Shown here piece after piece: positions 16,538-26,105 of a stretch of 43,540 bases of DNA. Under the pieces are notes generated by a model. The model did not search any database, was not told where the DNA came from, and was given only the letters and a program-made list of their open reading frames with translations. Every line of letters begins with the position of its first letter. The first letter of the stretch is position 1. This DNA is from Thiotrichaceae bacterium. GTDB taxonomy: Bacteria > Pseudomonadota > Gammaproteobacteria > Thiotrichales > Thiotrichaceae. The position numbers were made by a program, and so were the translations under genes. The DNA is taken from contig JAGLEV010000005.1 of NCBI GenBank assembly GCA_023144895.1, positions 1-43,540 of the forward strand. The letters run 5' to 3'.

Positions 16538-17596
16538 GTGTTTTCACTACGACCAAAAGGTAACTTATTGGGGATAGATATTAGTTCATCCGCAGTAAAA
16601 CTTATCGAATTATCGAAATCAGGTAAAGGATTTTTGCTGGAAAGCTACAATGTCATCCCACTGCCTGAAAATGTCTTTCAAGGCCGTGACCTATCTGATG
16701 AGGAAGCAATTAGTGCGGTAGGTACGGCGATTCGTCATCTTGTTAAAAAAAGTGGCACAAAATGTCGGCGCTGTGCTTTAGGCATCCCTTCCTCTGTTGC
16801 GATCAGTAAAACGATCTCATTGCCTGACTCTTTAGCAGGTAGTGATTTAGAATCTAATATTATCCTTGAGGCGGAACAGCATATCCCCTATCCCATGGAT
16901 GAGGTAAATTTTGACTTTGAAGTGATTGGTAAATCTAAGCACTCTCGTGACTCTATTGATGTACTACTCGCGGCAACACGCTCGGAGAATGTTGAATCAC
17001 GTGTAGCCGCTGCCGAAATGGCAGGTTTAAAGGTAGATATTGTTGATTTAGAATCACATTCATTAGAGTTGGTATCTTCTATTCTTGTTGAGGATGTTAG
17101 GAATAAAAATACCGTTGCTATTGTTGATTTTGGTGCTTCAATGACAGGTATGACCGTATTTGAACAAGGTCAAACAAGCTTTTCACGAGAACAAGCTTTT
17201 GGTGGAAAAGAGTTAACAGAAGAAATTATGCAGCGCTATGGTTTGACTTTTCAAGAGGCAGGTCTTGCTAAGAAGACGGGTGACTTACCTGAAGGCTATG
17301 TCTCTGAAGTACTTGATCCTTTTCGTGAAAATATGGTGCGCCAAGTCAATCGGTTTTTACAGTTTTACTTTGCTTCTACCCAGAAAACTTCGGTTGATAA
17401 AATATTGCTTTCTGGAGGTAATGCCAGTATTTCGGGTATTGATCAACAAATCCAAGCATCGACAAAAATTCCAACCGTATTAGTCAATCCGTTTACTTCG
17501 ATGAAACTTAATTCACGTATTAATCCCACTCGATTTACTAATGATATTCCTTCTTTATTAGTCGCTACGGGCTTGTCACTACGAGGGTTTGATTAA
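16538..17596 (+). CDS. pilM: Type IV pilus assembly protein PilM
   Basis: A 352-aa cytoplasmic actin-like protein. LLGIDISSSAVKLIEL at the N-terminus is the phosphate-1 nucleotide site; VAIVDFGASMTGMTV is phosphate-2, and ILLSGGNASISGID the adenosine motif. PilM binds the N-terminal tail of PilN and forms part of the inner-membrane alignment platform for pilus extension. The start is GTG, with AAGGA 8 nt upstream. It opens the pilMNOPQ operon and is followed by pilN with no gap. Confidence 0.96.
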   Translation: MFSLRPKGNLLGIDISSSAVKLIELSKSGKGFLLESYNVIPLPENVFQGRDLSDEEAISAVGTAIRHLVKKSGTKCRRCALGIPSSVAISKTISLPDSLAGSDLESNIILEAEQHIPYPMDEVNFDFEVIGKSKHSRDSIDVLLAATRSENVESRVAAAEMAGLKVDIVDLESHSLELVSSILVEDVRNKNTVAIVDFGASMTGMTVFEQGQTSFSREQAFGGKELTEEIMQRYGLTFQEAGLAKKTGDLPEGYVSEVLDPFRENMVRQVNRFLQFYFASTQKTSVDKILLSGGNASISGIDQQIQASTKIPTVLVNPFTSMKLNSRINPTRFTNDIPSLLVATGLSLRGFD

Positions 17597-18181
17597 ATGG
17601 CTTCTTTGAATTTATTACCTTGGCGTGAAAAAGCCAAAGAGAAAAGTCGTAAGAATTTTATAACAATGGTTTTTTTTGCAGGAATTGCGGGTGTCAGCAC
17701 GGTTTATGTTGGTAATCATTGGATGCAAGGAAACTTAGATTATCAAGATCAGCGTAATGCTCGTATTAAGTCAGAAACCAAAAAACTTGATATCACCATT
17801 GCCGATATAAAAAAGCTAGATGTTAAGCGTAAAGCACTACTTGATAGAATTGGAATTATTGATAATTTGCAATCGACACGTCCTAGTATTGTTCATCTTT
17901 TTGATGAAATGGTTGTCTCTTTACCTCAAGGTGTCTTTCTTACTAGTCTTAGACAGAGAGGTAATAATATAAAAATTACTGGTAAATCAGAATCTAGTGC
18001 ACGGGTGTCTACCTATATGGATAAGTTGAATGCTTCGGATTGGTTAAGTTCAACAAAGCTTAATATTATTTCCAAAGATAGAAGAAAATCAGATATTCAA
18101 TTACGTAGCTTTGAGTTAAATGTGACTCAGTTACTAAAGCCAAAAAAGCATGACTCTGACTATAGGGGAGATCGTAGCTAA
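17597..18181 (+). CDS. pilN: Type IV pilus assembly protein PilN
   Basis: A 194-aa bitopic inner-membrane protein. The conserved N-terminal motif INLLPWRE appears here as LNLLPWREKAKEK, the PilM-binding tail. One transmembrane segment lies at about residues 21-40, then a coiled-coil and a periplasmic ferredoxin-like domain. It pairs with PilO and transmits the alignment complex across the membrane. The gene begins directly after the pilM stop and its stop overlaps pilO by one base. Confidence 0.95.
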   Translation: MASLNLLPWREKAKEKSRKNFITMVFFAGIAGVSTVYVGNHWMQGNLDYQDQRNARIKSETKKLDITIADIKKLDVKRKALLDRIGIIDNLQSTRPSIVHLFDEMVVSLPQGVFLTSLRQRGNNIKITGKSESSARVSTYMDKLNASDWLSSTKLNIISKDRRKSDIQLRSFELNVTQLLKPKKHDSDYRGDRS

Positions 18182-18765
18182 TGGATTTACAAGATATTAA
18201 TAGTCTGGCAGATGATCCTTCCAGTGTTCCAATGCCGATTCGAGTGGGCGTTATTATTGCTATTTTTGCTTTGATTGTCTTTATGGGTTTTAAGGTGTTT
18301 GTTGCTGATAAATTTGTTAATTTAGAACAACGAGAAAATACTGAAGTTACACTAAAGAAGACGTTTGAAAGTAAGCAACTTAAGGCTAGTCAGCTCCCTG
18401 CGTATCGTAAGCAATTAGAAGAAATGCGTTTTTCATTTGGCACTTTGGTAAAACAATTACCAGGTGAAACAGAGATTCCTGAGTTGATCTTAGATATTTC
18501 TGAGAAAGGTATTTTTCATGGTTTGGAGATTGATCTTTTTAAACCAGGTAACGAGATACACCAAGAATTCTATATTATCAAGCCGATTACTTTACAGTCA
18601 CGGGGTACATATAACCAGCTTGCATCATTTGTGAGTGATATTTCGGGTCTTTCAAGAATCGTGACCATCAATAATATTAACTTGGTACCCACTAAAGATA
18701 AGCGTTTATCAATGACTGCAACGATTAATACCTATCGCTATGCAGAGGCACATGTGAAAAAATGA
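18181..18765 (+). CDS. pilO: Type IV pilus assembly protein PilO
   Basis: A 194-aa inner-membrane protein with a transmembrane helix at about residues 21-44, a coiled-coil (LEQRENTEVTLKKTFESKQL) and a periplasmic domain. SFGTLVKQLPGETEIPELI is the family signature. It forms heterodimers with PilN and contacts PilP. Its ATG shares a base with the pilN stop and its stop overlaps the pilP start by 4 nt, so translation along the operon is coupled. Confidence 0.95.
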   Translation: MDLQDINSLADDPSSVPMPIRVGVIIAIFALIVFMGFKVFVADKFVNLEQRENTEVTLKKTFESKQLKASQLPAYRKQLEEMRFSFGTLVKQLPGETEIPELILDISEKGIFHGLEIDLFKPGNEIHQEFYIIKPITLQSRGTYNQLASFVSDISGLSRIVTINNINLVPTKDKRLSMTATINTYRYAEAHVKK

Positions 18766-19322
18766 TCATTCCGCATAAAATATCTGTGATTTTTAAATCT
18801 TTAGCCCTACTTGTTGTACTTGGCACATTAAGTGCTTGTAATGAAGAAAAACATCAAGAGTTGGAAAGTTATTTAACTCATGTAAAAAATCGCTCAGGAC
18901 AGCCGATTACACCGATTCCTGTTATCAAGCCTTATTTACGCTTTATTTATCCAGAACATGAGGTTGATCCTTTTGATATTACGGTACTTACACCGATTAT
19001 TGATACAGGTGAAGAAGTGACAAATGATGAAAAGCCTAAAGGGATTGTTCTTGATAAAACAAGAGTTCCTGAGTTTTTAGAAAGCTTTCCGTTAACCAGC
19101 TTAAGGATGGTGGGGACAATTAACAAAAAAGGTGAACTTTGGGCCTTAGTGAAGACTTCTAAGGGGGGCATTCAACGAGTAAGAGCAGGCAATTATCTTG
19201 GTGAGGACTACGGCAAGATTACCCTTATCTCTGATAGTAAAATATCAGTAAGTGAAATTATTCCGAATGGATACGGTGGGTATAAAGCCCAAGAAACAGC
19301 TATTAATTTATTTGCAGATTAA
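18762..19322 (+). CDS. pilP: Type IV pilus lipoprotein PilP
   Basis: A 186-aa lipoprotein. The signal peptide ends in the lipobox LSAC. The C-terminal half is the PilP beta-sandwich domain: FLESFPLTSLRMVGTI, then GGIQRVRAGNYLGEDYGKI. PilP links the PilNO complex in the inner membrane to the PilQ secretin. The gene starts inside the pilO stop (ATGA) and ends 44 bp before pilQ. Confidence 0.95.
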   Translation: MIIPHKISVIFKSLALLVVLGTLSACNEEKHQELESYLTHVKNRSGQPITPIPVIKPYLRFIYPEHEVDPFDITVLTPIIDTGEEVTNDEKPKGIVLDKTRVPEFLESFPLTSLRMVGTINKKGELWALVKTSKGGIQRVRAGNYLGEDYGKITLISDSKISVSEIIPNGYGGYKAQETAINLFAD

Positions 19323-19366
19323 GTAATTAGATTTTTTAAAATAATAATAAAGTTAAGGTTATTACC

Positions 19367-21595
19367 ATGAATACATTGGGTCATTTATTAAAGTTAGCGT
19401 TACTACCAGCTGCGATAACTCTCGCTATTGCTGGTGAAGCAAACGCACTTCAATTAATGGGGGTCAATAATGTTATTTCGCCAGACTCTACAGATGTCGT
19501 ATTTAACTTTGATTCTACGGTGGCTTCACCGAAAGCATTTGTTTTACATAATCCACCTCGTTTAGTTCTTGACTTCTATGACATTGATAAGAACCATGAT
19601 CTTGCTAAAACTCTTGCGGGTAAAGGGCGTATTAAACGGATTAACCTTTCACAATCAAATAATAGAGTAAGAGCGACTTTAACACTGGATTCAGTGAATA
19701 AATTTCACACTATCAATAAAGGTAATAAGATCCACCTACGGATTATGAATGATACGATTGTTGCTAATAAACCTCAGTCTAGGCTGGAGAAAGATACAGC
19801 TTGGCTTAATGAGGTAATGAAGTCCAAGCAAGCTCCACAAGTGACTTATGAGTCTGAGACTCGACCACCGCTTGAAAGCAAAGTCGTTCCTCATGCCCAA
19901 GGTTCAACTCGGATAATGAGTAATGAACGTCAAGCGCCACCACCGCCACCTCCACCTGTTCAACAAGCTAGCTCTGTACAGCACGATTATAATGCCAATG
20001 TAGACTTTACTCGTGACTCAAAGGGTAGTGGTAAGATTAATATTGCTTTGCCAGGGTCTCATGTACGACCTATTATAAAACGTTCAGGCAACTTTATTGT
20101 GGTAACACTAAAAGGTGTTCGTAGTCGTGTTAAACAGAAAGCTTATAATGTATTAGATTTTGCTACACCTGTTAAGAATATTTCGGTGCTTGCTCAGGGT
20201 GCCAATACTAAGTTTCGTATTTCTGTACGTGGGGACTTTAAGTTTTCTAATTATCAGAAAGATAATAAGCTGGTTATTACTGTTGATAAAGTGATTAAAC
20301 ACAAAACGATCAAAGATATTATTACACAAAAGAAAGTTTATAAGGGTGAAAAGCTGACGCTTAATTTCCAAGATATTGAAGTACGTTCGGTCTTACAGTT
20401 ACTCGCTGATTTTACAGATAAAAATATCGTTGTGAGTGATGCGGTGAGAGGTAGTATTACATTACGTCTTAAAGATGTTCCTTGGGATCAGGCGATGGAT
20501 ATTGTTTTACGCTCAAAAGGTTTGGGTATGCGTAAGAATGGTACGGTTATCTGGGTTGCACCAGAAGCTGAGCTTGCTGCTAGAGAGAATCGACAGCTTG
20601 AACAGCTACAAAAAAAGCAGAAGCTAGAACCATTAACGACAGAATATCTAACAATTAACTTTGCTAAAGCTGCAGATTTAATTAAATTAATTAATTCAGA
20701 CGGTAACAAAAGTCGTTCAATGTTATCTGATCGTGGCAATATTTCTTTTGATCAGCGTACTAATACTATTTTGATTCATGATACAACCGAACGTGTGAAT
20801 GATGTTCGTGCGATGGTGAAAAGTCTTGACGTTCCTGTGCGTCAAGTTTCCATTCAATCAAGAATTGTTATTGCTAATGATGAATTTAGTAGAGAAATTG
20901 GTAGTCGCTTTGGCATGACAGGGCTGGTTGGATTTAATAAATCCTTAGTTAAAGATGGTGGTATTTCAAGCTCTGGCTCAACAGATGCAACGGGTGCTAT
21001 GTCAGGAGGAGCAGGTCTTCCTGGTATTAATGATCGCCTTAATATTAACCTACCTGCTGCTGGTGCTCCACGATTAGCATTCTCTTTACTCAGTAAAGAT
21101 TATCTTGTTGACCTCGAACTATCAGCCTTACAAGCGGAGAGTAAGGGTGAAATTATCTCAACACCTCGTGTGGTAACAACGAATCAACAAAAAGCCACTA
21201 TTGAGCAAGGTGTTGAAATTCCATTTTTACAAGCATCATCAAGTGGTGCTGCCAATGTTGCCTTTAAGAAAGCGGTATTAAGTCTTGAAGTGACACCACA
21301 AATTACACCTGATGATCATGTGATTATGGATCTTAGGGTGAATCAAGACACTATTGGTCGAGTATTCAATGGTGTACCTAGTATTAATACACGACAAGTA
21401 CAGACTAGAATATTGGTTGAGAATGGTCAGACGATTGTACTGGGTGGGGTACATGAAGAAACTAACCAAAATGATGTGGATAAAGTCCCTATTTTAGGTG
21501 ACCTACCTATTGTGGGTAGACTCTTTAAACATACTCGAAAAAATACGGATAAACGTGAGCTATTAATTTTTGTTACGCCTCAAATTTTGGATTAA
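19367..21595 (+). CDS. pilQ: Type IV pilus secretin PilQ
   Basis: A 742-aa outer-membrane secretin. After the signal peptide (AGEANA) come two AMIN domains that bind peptidoglycan, with a proline run (APPPPPPPV) near residue 190 between them. N0/STN and N1 domains follow (LNFQDIEVRSVLQLLADFTDKN), then the secretin domain with VPILGDLPIVGRLFK near the end. It forms the multimeric pore through which the pilus leaves the cell. It closes the pilM-Q operon. The expected aroK/aroB genes are not next; ssb follows instead. Confidence 0.96.
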   Translation: MNTLGHLLKLALLPAAITLAIAGEANALQLMGVNNVISPDSTDVVFNFDSTVASPKAFVLHNPPRLVLDFYDIDKNHDLAKTLAGKGRIKRINLSQSNNRVRATLTLDSVNKFHTINKGNKIHLRIMNDTIVANKPQSRLEKDTAWLNEVMKSKQAPQVTYESETRPPLESKVVPHAQGSTRIMSNERQAPPPPPPPVQQASSVQHDYNANVDFTRDSKGSGKINIALPGSHVRPIIKRSGNFIVVTLKGVRSRVKQKAYNVLDFATPVKNISVLAQGANTKFRISVRGDFKFSNYQKDNKLVITVDKVIKHKTIKDIITQKKVYKGEKLTLNFQDIEVRSVLQLLADFTDKNIVVSDAVRGSITLRLKDVPWDQAMDIVLRSKGLGMRKNGTVIWVAPEAELAARENRQLEQLQKKQKLEPLTTEYLTINFAKAADLIKLINSDGNKSRSMLSDRGNISFDQRTNTILIHDTTERVNDVRAMVKSLDVPVRQVSIQSRIVIANDEFSREIGSRFGMTGLVGFNKSLVKDGGISSSGSTDATGAMSGGAGLPGINDRLNINLPAAGAPRLAFSLLSKDYLVDLELSALQAESKGEIISTPRVVTTNQQKATIEQGVEIPFLQASSSGAANVAFKKAVLSLEVTPQITPDDHVIMDLRVNQDTIGRVFNGVPSINTRQVQTRILVENGQTIVLGGVHEETNQNDVDKVPILGDLPIVGRLFKHTRKNTDKRELLIFVTPQILD

Positions 21596-21616
21596 CAATC
21601 ATTAAGTAGAAGAAGA

Positions 21617-21648
21617 TGAACATAAAAACAATCATGATTTTATGTTCA
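21617..21648. repeat. 11-bp perfect inverted repeat between pilQ and ssb
   Basis: TGAACATAAAA (21617-21627) and TTTTATGTTCA (21638-21648) are exact complements with a 10-nt loop. It lies 21 bp after the pilQ stop and 49 bp before ssb. There is no U-run after it, so it may be a weak terminator for the pil operon or an operator for ssb; it does not match a LexA box. Confidence 0.5.
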
Positions 21649-21697
21649 CTTATGCGTACAATTGCTCTAAAGAGTCGATAAACGTATAGGAGTTAAT

Positions 21698-22243
21698 ATG
21701 GCAAGTGTGAATAAGGTCATTCTAATCGGTAACCTCGGTGGTGATCCTGAAGTTAAGTATATGCCTAGCGGTGGAGCTGTAGCTAATATTACTATAGCAA
21801 CAACGGATACATGGAAAGATAAAAATTCAGGTGATAAACAAGAACGTACTGAGTGGCACCGAGTCGTATTTTTTAATCGCCTTGCTGAAATTGTGGGTCA
21901 ATACCTTCGTAAAGGTTCACAAGTGTATATTGAAGGCAATCTAAGAACGAGAAAATGGCAAGATCAAAGCGGTCAGGATCGTTATACAACTGAAATTGTT
22001 GCTAGAGAGATGACAATGCTTGGTTCACGAGCAGGAGCGGGTGCGGCAACAGAGGGTGGTTTTACTCCTAATGCTTCTGCACCACCAGCACAGAGTAATC
22101 AACCTCAATTTCAACCACAACAGGCATCAACACCAATACAACCGCCACAAAATAATAACTCAGCGCCACAGAATAATAATCCAGCGCCTCAACAGGGAGC
22201 TTCTGCATCCTTTGATGATTTTGAGGATGATATTCCTTTCTAG
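21698..22243 (+). CDS. ssb: Single-stranded DNA-binding protein
   Basis: A 181-aa SSB with an N-terminal OB fold ([19 protein letters not shown], then [21 protein letters not shown], and [16 protein letters not shown]). A long Gln/Pro/Asn-rich linker and the acidic tip DFEDDIPF, which recruits repair and replication proteins, complete it. It coats single-stranded DNA in replication, repair and recombination. AGGAG is positioned 6 nt before the ATG. The linker is richer in Asn than in many homologues. The next 312 bp (22244-22555) hold no gene I can support. Confidence 0.97.
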   Translation: MASVNKVILIGNLGGDPEVKYMPSGGAVANITIATTDTWKDKNSGDKQERTEWHRVVFFNRLAEIVGQYLRKGSQVYIEGNLRTRKWQDQSGQDRYTTEIVAREMTMLGSRAGAGAATEGGFTPNASAPPAQSNQPQFQPQQASTPIQPPQNNNSAPQNNNPAPQQGASASFDDFEDDIPF

Positions 22244-22555
22244 AAAATTGAATAGCTGAAACCTGATTGAGTCGGTCTATTTTAGTAATAATTTGACTTG
22301 ATCAGTTTCTTGATAGATGGTGGATAAAACGTTATCATAATAAAAAATTTCTATCTATCCATTAATAGCCGATTAGGCAGGCTTCTTATTGATGGTAGAC
22401 TTTATCTATTTGACAAAATCACTTTACAGAATCAAATTTTCACGATAGCTATATTAAAATAATATCAAGTGCTTGTTTATACTATAAATTTATTCTTTTA
22501 TCAATATTTTCTTTGCTCTCACCATGAATTTGTTCTCATATAAAGTTCTAACTTT

Positions 22556-24295
22556 ATGTATAAATTATTAGCTTTACCCTTCATCATCATACTGACAGCT
22601 TGTGGTACTTCCGTTACTGAAAATCCAATTAAGATTAGCTCTGAACCTAGTAGTCTGGCACAAAACTCAATAACAGTACCCATAGATAAACCTACAATAC
22701 CAACAATAGTATCGATAGATAATCCTACGATATCAACACCACAAAGAAATAGACTTACAGTAAGTGAAAACAAGATTAGTTTACCATTCAATCTATCACA
22801 AGATATTGATCTATTCCCTCATAACTCAAGCACTAGACCCAGCCAGTATACCATTATCAATAAACCACACTTTGGCTCTTTGACTGCCATAAAGAATGGG
22901 TTACCTGGAGAATATACCTATACCCCTATGGGAGAATATATTGGTTATGATGTATTCACTTACCATATTGATAATAACGGAGGGCAGCAAGCAATCACCG
23001 TAACAGTCAAATTAACCTCAGCAACATGGCCAGTCTCCTTTGCTGGTAAAAATCAAACAGTCTATGCCAATACCCAAGTATTATTACGAGGCAAAGGCTT
23101 TAATAGTGGTCTATCAGCTTATGATGATCAGGGGAATAAGTTACCACTGTCTTATGACTGGGAGCAGGTCGATAATAGTGGGATTACAGTCGTTATGCAG
23201 GGCAAAGATAACGCATTACTGAGAATCCAAACCCCTGATGTTGTTAATCCTGTCCAGCTTAAATTCAAATTAAGTGTTGAAACAACACAGGGAGTGATTG
23301 ATACCGATACTGTGCTTATCACGATTAAACCCGCATCAAGTCAAGCTCATGTGATATTGGGAGCCTTTGTTACTAAAGATGCATGGAATCCTAATAAAAT
23401 TGATCGTTTCAATACAGCCACTGGAATGCCAGTATCGATTGTGAACTTATTTACAGGTTTTGAAGGACAATGGTCACGGCTAAAAACTCAATTAGACAAT
23501 GTACGTTCTCGTAATGCCGTTCCTATGATTACATGGATGCCACAGCTCGCATCATCTCCTGAGACACGATTACTTGATAAAATAAATCAAGGTGATTGGG
23601 ATACTTATATTAATGATTGGATTACAGGGCTGAAAACATGGCAAGCCAGCTATCCAACAGATGCTAAGCCTCGTGTATTGATTCGTTTTGCTCATGAATT
23701 TAATGCTAAATGGTATCCATGGGGTAATGATCCTGTCGCTTATCGACAGGCATGGCAATATATCCATGATCGTTTTAGTGCTGCAAATGTTCAAGGTGTC
23801 GAATGGGTTTGGTGCATGAGTACGACAGACTACGATGATTTTAACGATGTGACACGGTATTATCCTGGTGATGATTATGTTGATTGGACTTCAATTGATG
23901 GCTATAACTGGGGAAGTAATCGCCGATATCATCCTTGGAAGAGTTTTAGTGAGGTATTTAGTTCCGCATATAACACCTTAACGAGCCATTATCCTCGCAA
24001 GCCTATTATGATTGGTGAGGTTTCCAGTGCTGAGCCAAGCGATTTACCCGAAGAAAATGGATTCAATGGTGATGATAGTGATGCAGATGAAAGCAAAGGT
24101 GCTTGGATTACCGACCTCTTTGCAAGTTTGGAGACTTCCTTTCCTGCTATTCGTGCATTGGTGTGGTTTAACCATGATAAAGAATTAAGCTGGGCTTTAG
24201 ATGGAGAAAACAGTACTGGAGCAGCTGCCTATAAAGAAGTCGTGAATCAAAATGATTACTTTGGTGGGGTTTATGTGCCTGCTAGTGATTATTGA
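22556..24295 (+). CDS. Modular GH26-type glycoside hydrolase lipoprotein
   Basis: A 579-aa lipoprotein (lipobox LTAC, Cys16). A low-complexity Thr/Pro/Ile linker (to about 65) leads to a cadherin/VCBS-like beta-sandwich (about 66-155, with YTPMGEYIGYDVFTYHIDN) and a PKD-like domain (about 158-260). The C-terminal catalytic domain (about 265-575) resembles GH26: RFAHEFNAKWYPWG supplies the acid/base Glu381 and IGEVSSAE the nucleophile Glu488. GH26 enzymes cut beta-mannan or related beta-glycans. Anchored at the envelope, it may trim an exported polysaccharide. Substrate is not predictable; it stands alone with no polysaccharide gene adjacent. Confidence 0.8.
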   Translation: MYKLLALPFIIILTACGTSVTENPIKISSEPSSLAQNSITVPIDKPTIPTIVSIDNPTISTPQRNRLTVSENKISLPFNLSQDIDLFPHNSSTRPSQYTIINKPHFGSLTAIKNGLPGEYTYTPMGEYIGYDVFTYHIDNNGGQQAITVTVKLTSATWPVSFAGKNQTVYANTQVLLRGKGFNSGLSAYDDQGNKLPLSYDWEQVDNSGITVVMQGKDNALLRIQTPDVVNPVQLKFKLSVETTQGVIDTDTVLITIKPASSQAHVILGAFVTKDAWNPNKIDRFNTATGMPVSIVNLFTGFEGQWSRLKTQLDNVRSRNAVPMITWMPQLASSPETRLLDKINQGDWDTYINDWITGLKTWQASYPTDAKPRVLIRFAHEFNAKWYPWGNDPVAYRQAWQYIHDRFSAANVQGVEWVWCMSTTDYDDFNDVTRYYPGDDYVDWTSIDGYNWGSNRRYHPWKSFSEVFSSAYNTLTSHYPRKPIMIGEVSSAEPSDLPEENGFNGDDSDADESKGAWITDLFASLETSFPAIRALVWFNHDKELSWALDGENSTGAAAYKEVVNQNDYFGGVYVPASDY

Positions 24296-24467
24296 TCGTT
24301 TGAGAATTAATTTTTAAGGAAATGCTGATATATTTTAATACCATAAAGGTAATATTAGATATTAGGAATACAGGTTGATGAAATATAAAAACCTAGTACT
24401 AGAGTTAGGTTACTCTGCTGACTCTGTTATTGGTATAAATACTGTAAGTCGTTCTAAATCAATTCTA

Positions 24468-24842
24468 TTAAAGCACCTGCACCCAATATTGAAAGCTATT
24501 CTCGGCACCTGATGACAAACTGGGTAATGAGCGTGATACCGTTTGAGCACTAACTTGTGTTGCAGAGTCAGCACCATGTAATAAGGTATATGCTGGAATT
24601 TGTCCTTTTATCTGCACATTCTGAACCGCCAAATGCCCTGTATTTTTAGCACTTACTTGATAAACAATACACTGCTTAGGCTTGATACGAATAAATTGAG
24701 AGTGTAGTACTGTATCGGCAATACCATCACAATTTGCATCACTAGCATGCTTTAGTATTAAGTGAATATTTTCAGCCCATGCTAGGGGAGTACTGAGCAA
24801 TAAAGCCAAACTGATGACGATACTTTTCTCTAATATATTCAT
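24468..24842 (-). CDS. Small exported DUF11-like protein
   Basis: A 124-aa protein with a signal peptide ending PLAWA. The mature part fits one DUF11/TIGR01451-type beta-sandwich repeat: IKPKQCIVYQVSAKNTG, followed by VQNVQIKGQIPAYTLL. A preceding DANCDGIADT stretch looks like a calcium loop. Such single-domain proteins occur alone or as parts of large surface proteins; function is unknown. The gene is divergent from trmJ and convergent with the GH26 gene. The 172 bp between the two convergent stops show no clear terminator. Confidence 0.65.
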   Translation of the reverse strand: MNILEKSIVISLALLLSTPLAWAENIHLILKHASDANCDGIADTVLHSQFIRIKPKQCIVYQVSAKNTGHLAVQNVQIKGQIPAYTLLHGADSATQVSAQTVSRSLPSLSSGAENSFQYWVQVL

Positions 24843-25002
24843 GAGGCAATCTACTTTTTACTAAATAATATAGTATTCACTTTGAGTTAAGTGAGATAGC
24901 CTGTCTATTGAGCAAATCATAAACTGCTTGAATTTTGCTATGAAAGGCTATTTTTGCCCTGTATTCTTCACCTCTATTAGCAAAAGAGTAGAGACCTTTA
25001 TT

Positions 25003-25719
25003 GTGTTAGATAATATTAGAATTATTCTCGTTAGAGCGTTCCATCCTGGCAATATTGGTTCGGCGGCTCGTGCAATGAAAAACATGGGTATTACTTCACT
25101 TTATTTAGTTGATCCAACACAATTCCCTAATCCAGAAGCAAATAAACTAGCCTGCAATGCGGTTGATTTAATTGATAATGTTACCATTGTTGATAGCGTC
25201 TATGAGGCATGTAAAGACTGTCGTGTGGTGATTGCAAGCACTGCAAGAGTAAGAAATTTTGATCTACCTGAACTGAACCCTCAGGAATCTGCCGAATTAC
25301 TCAATCATCATGCTAAAGAGGCTTCTGTTGCATTACTTTTTGGTCCTGAAAGAATGGGGTTAGGTAATGATGATATACGCTATGCTCATTATCGGGTGAT
25401 GATTCCAACGAGTCCTTTGTATCCTTCATTAAACTTAGCTTCTGCTGTGCAAATGTTATGTTATGAAATTTATAAACAGCAATTATCTAGCGTTGTGACG
25501 AGTGATCATCATTTGCGTGGTCAAATACCACCAACAACAGAAGAACTCGACTTGCTCTATCAGCATTTACAAAAAATATTAATAAAATCTGATTTTATAA
25601 TGAAAAAACATCCTGGTAAGATTATGGATAAGATACGTACATTCATTACTCGTTCTGAAATTCGTCAACAGGAAGTCTCTATATTAAGAGGGATTTTGAG
25701 TGCTATAGAGAAAAGATAA
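25003..25719 (+). CDS. trmJ: tRNA (cytidine/uridine-32-2'-O)-methyltransferase TrmJ
   Basis: About 238 aa, a SPOUT-class RNA methyltransferase that uses S-adenosylmethionine to methylate the ribose of nucleotide 32 in tRNA anticodon loops. NIRIILVRAFHPGNIGSAARAMKNMG is split here as NIRIILVRAFHPGNIG and SAARAMKNMG. ALLFGPERMGLGNDD and PTSPLYPSLNLASAVQ are the knot motifs. I chose GTG at 25003-25005, immediately before the conserved domain. In-frame TTG (24928) and ATG (24940) would add 25 or 21 residues without family support. The following 386 bp (25720-26105) hold no gene, only a short 8-bp inverted repeat and a small repeat. Confidence 0.92.
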   Translation: MLDNIRIILVRAFHPGNIGSAARAMKNMGITSLYLVDPTQFPNPEANKLACNAVDLIDNVTIVDSVYEACKDCRVVIASTARVRNFDLPELNPQESAELLNHHAKEASVALLFGPERMGLGNDDIRYAHYRVMIPTSPLYPSLNLASAVQMLCYEIYKQQLSSVVTSDHHLRGQIPPTTEELDLLYQHLQKILIKSDFIMKKHPGKIMDKIRTFITRSEIRQQEVSILRGILSAIEKR

Positions 25720-26105
25720 AGCCGATGATGAGAGCAGGTTTTATCTTTACGACAAAGTGGCTTAATTATGATAAGTTGTTGATAATAAAGGTTGAAAATA
25801 CGATTCTACTAAAGCCTAAGAAGTAGACAGCCCTAAACATTATGCTGAAAACTGTCCATATATCTTTGATTGCTTGTTTCATTATGGACAAGTGCTAGAA
25901 TCAAAAATAATCATCCTAGTGTATAGTGAATACTTGAGCTAAGAGGATAACAATAATAGAAAATGGGCATATTCAGTCAATAGGAATATTGTACCCATAC
26001 CCAAGGGGGGCTTGATAAAATAATAATCCTTTATGATATTGTAATATCTTGAGGTGCATTTTTATTGAATCTTGAGTTCTAAGTGACCAATAATAATTAA
26101 ATCAT

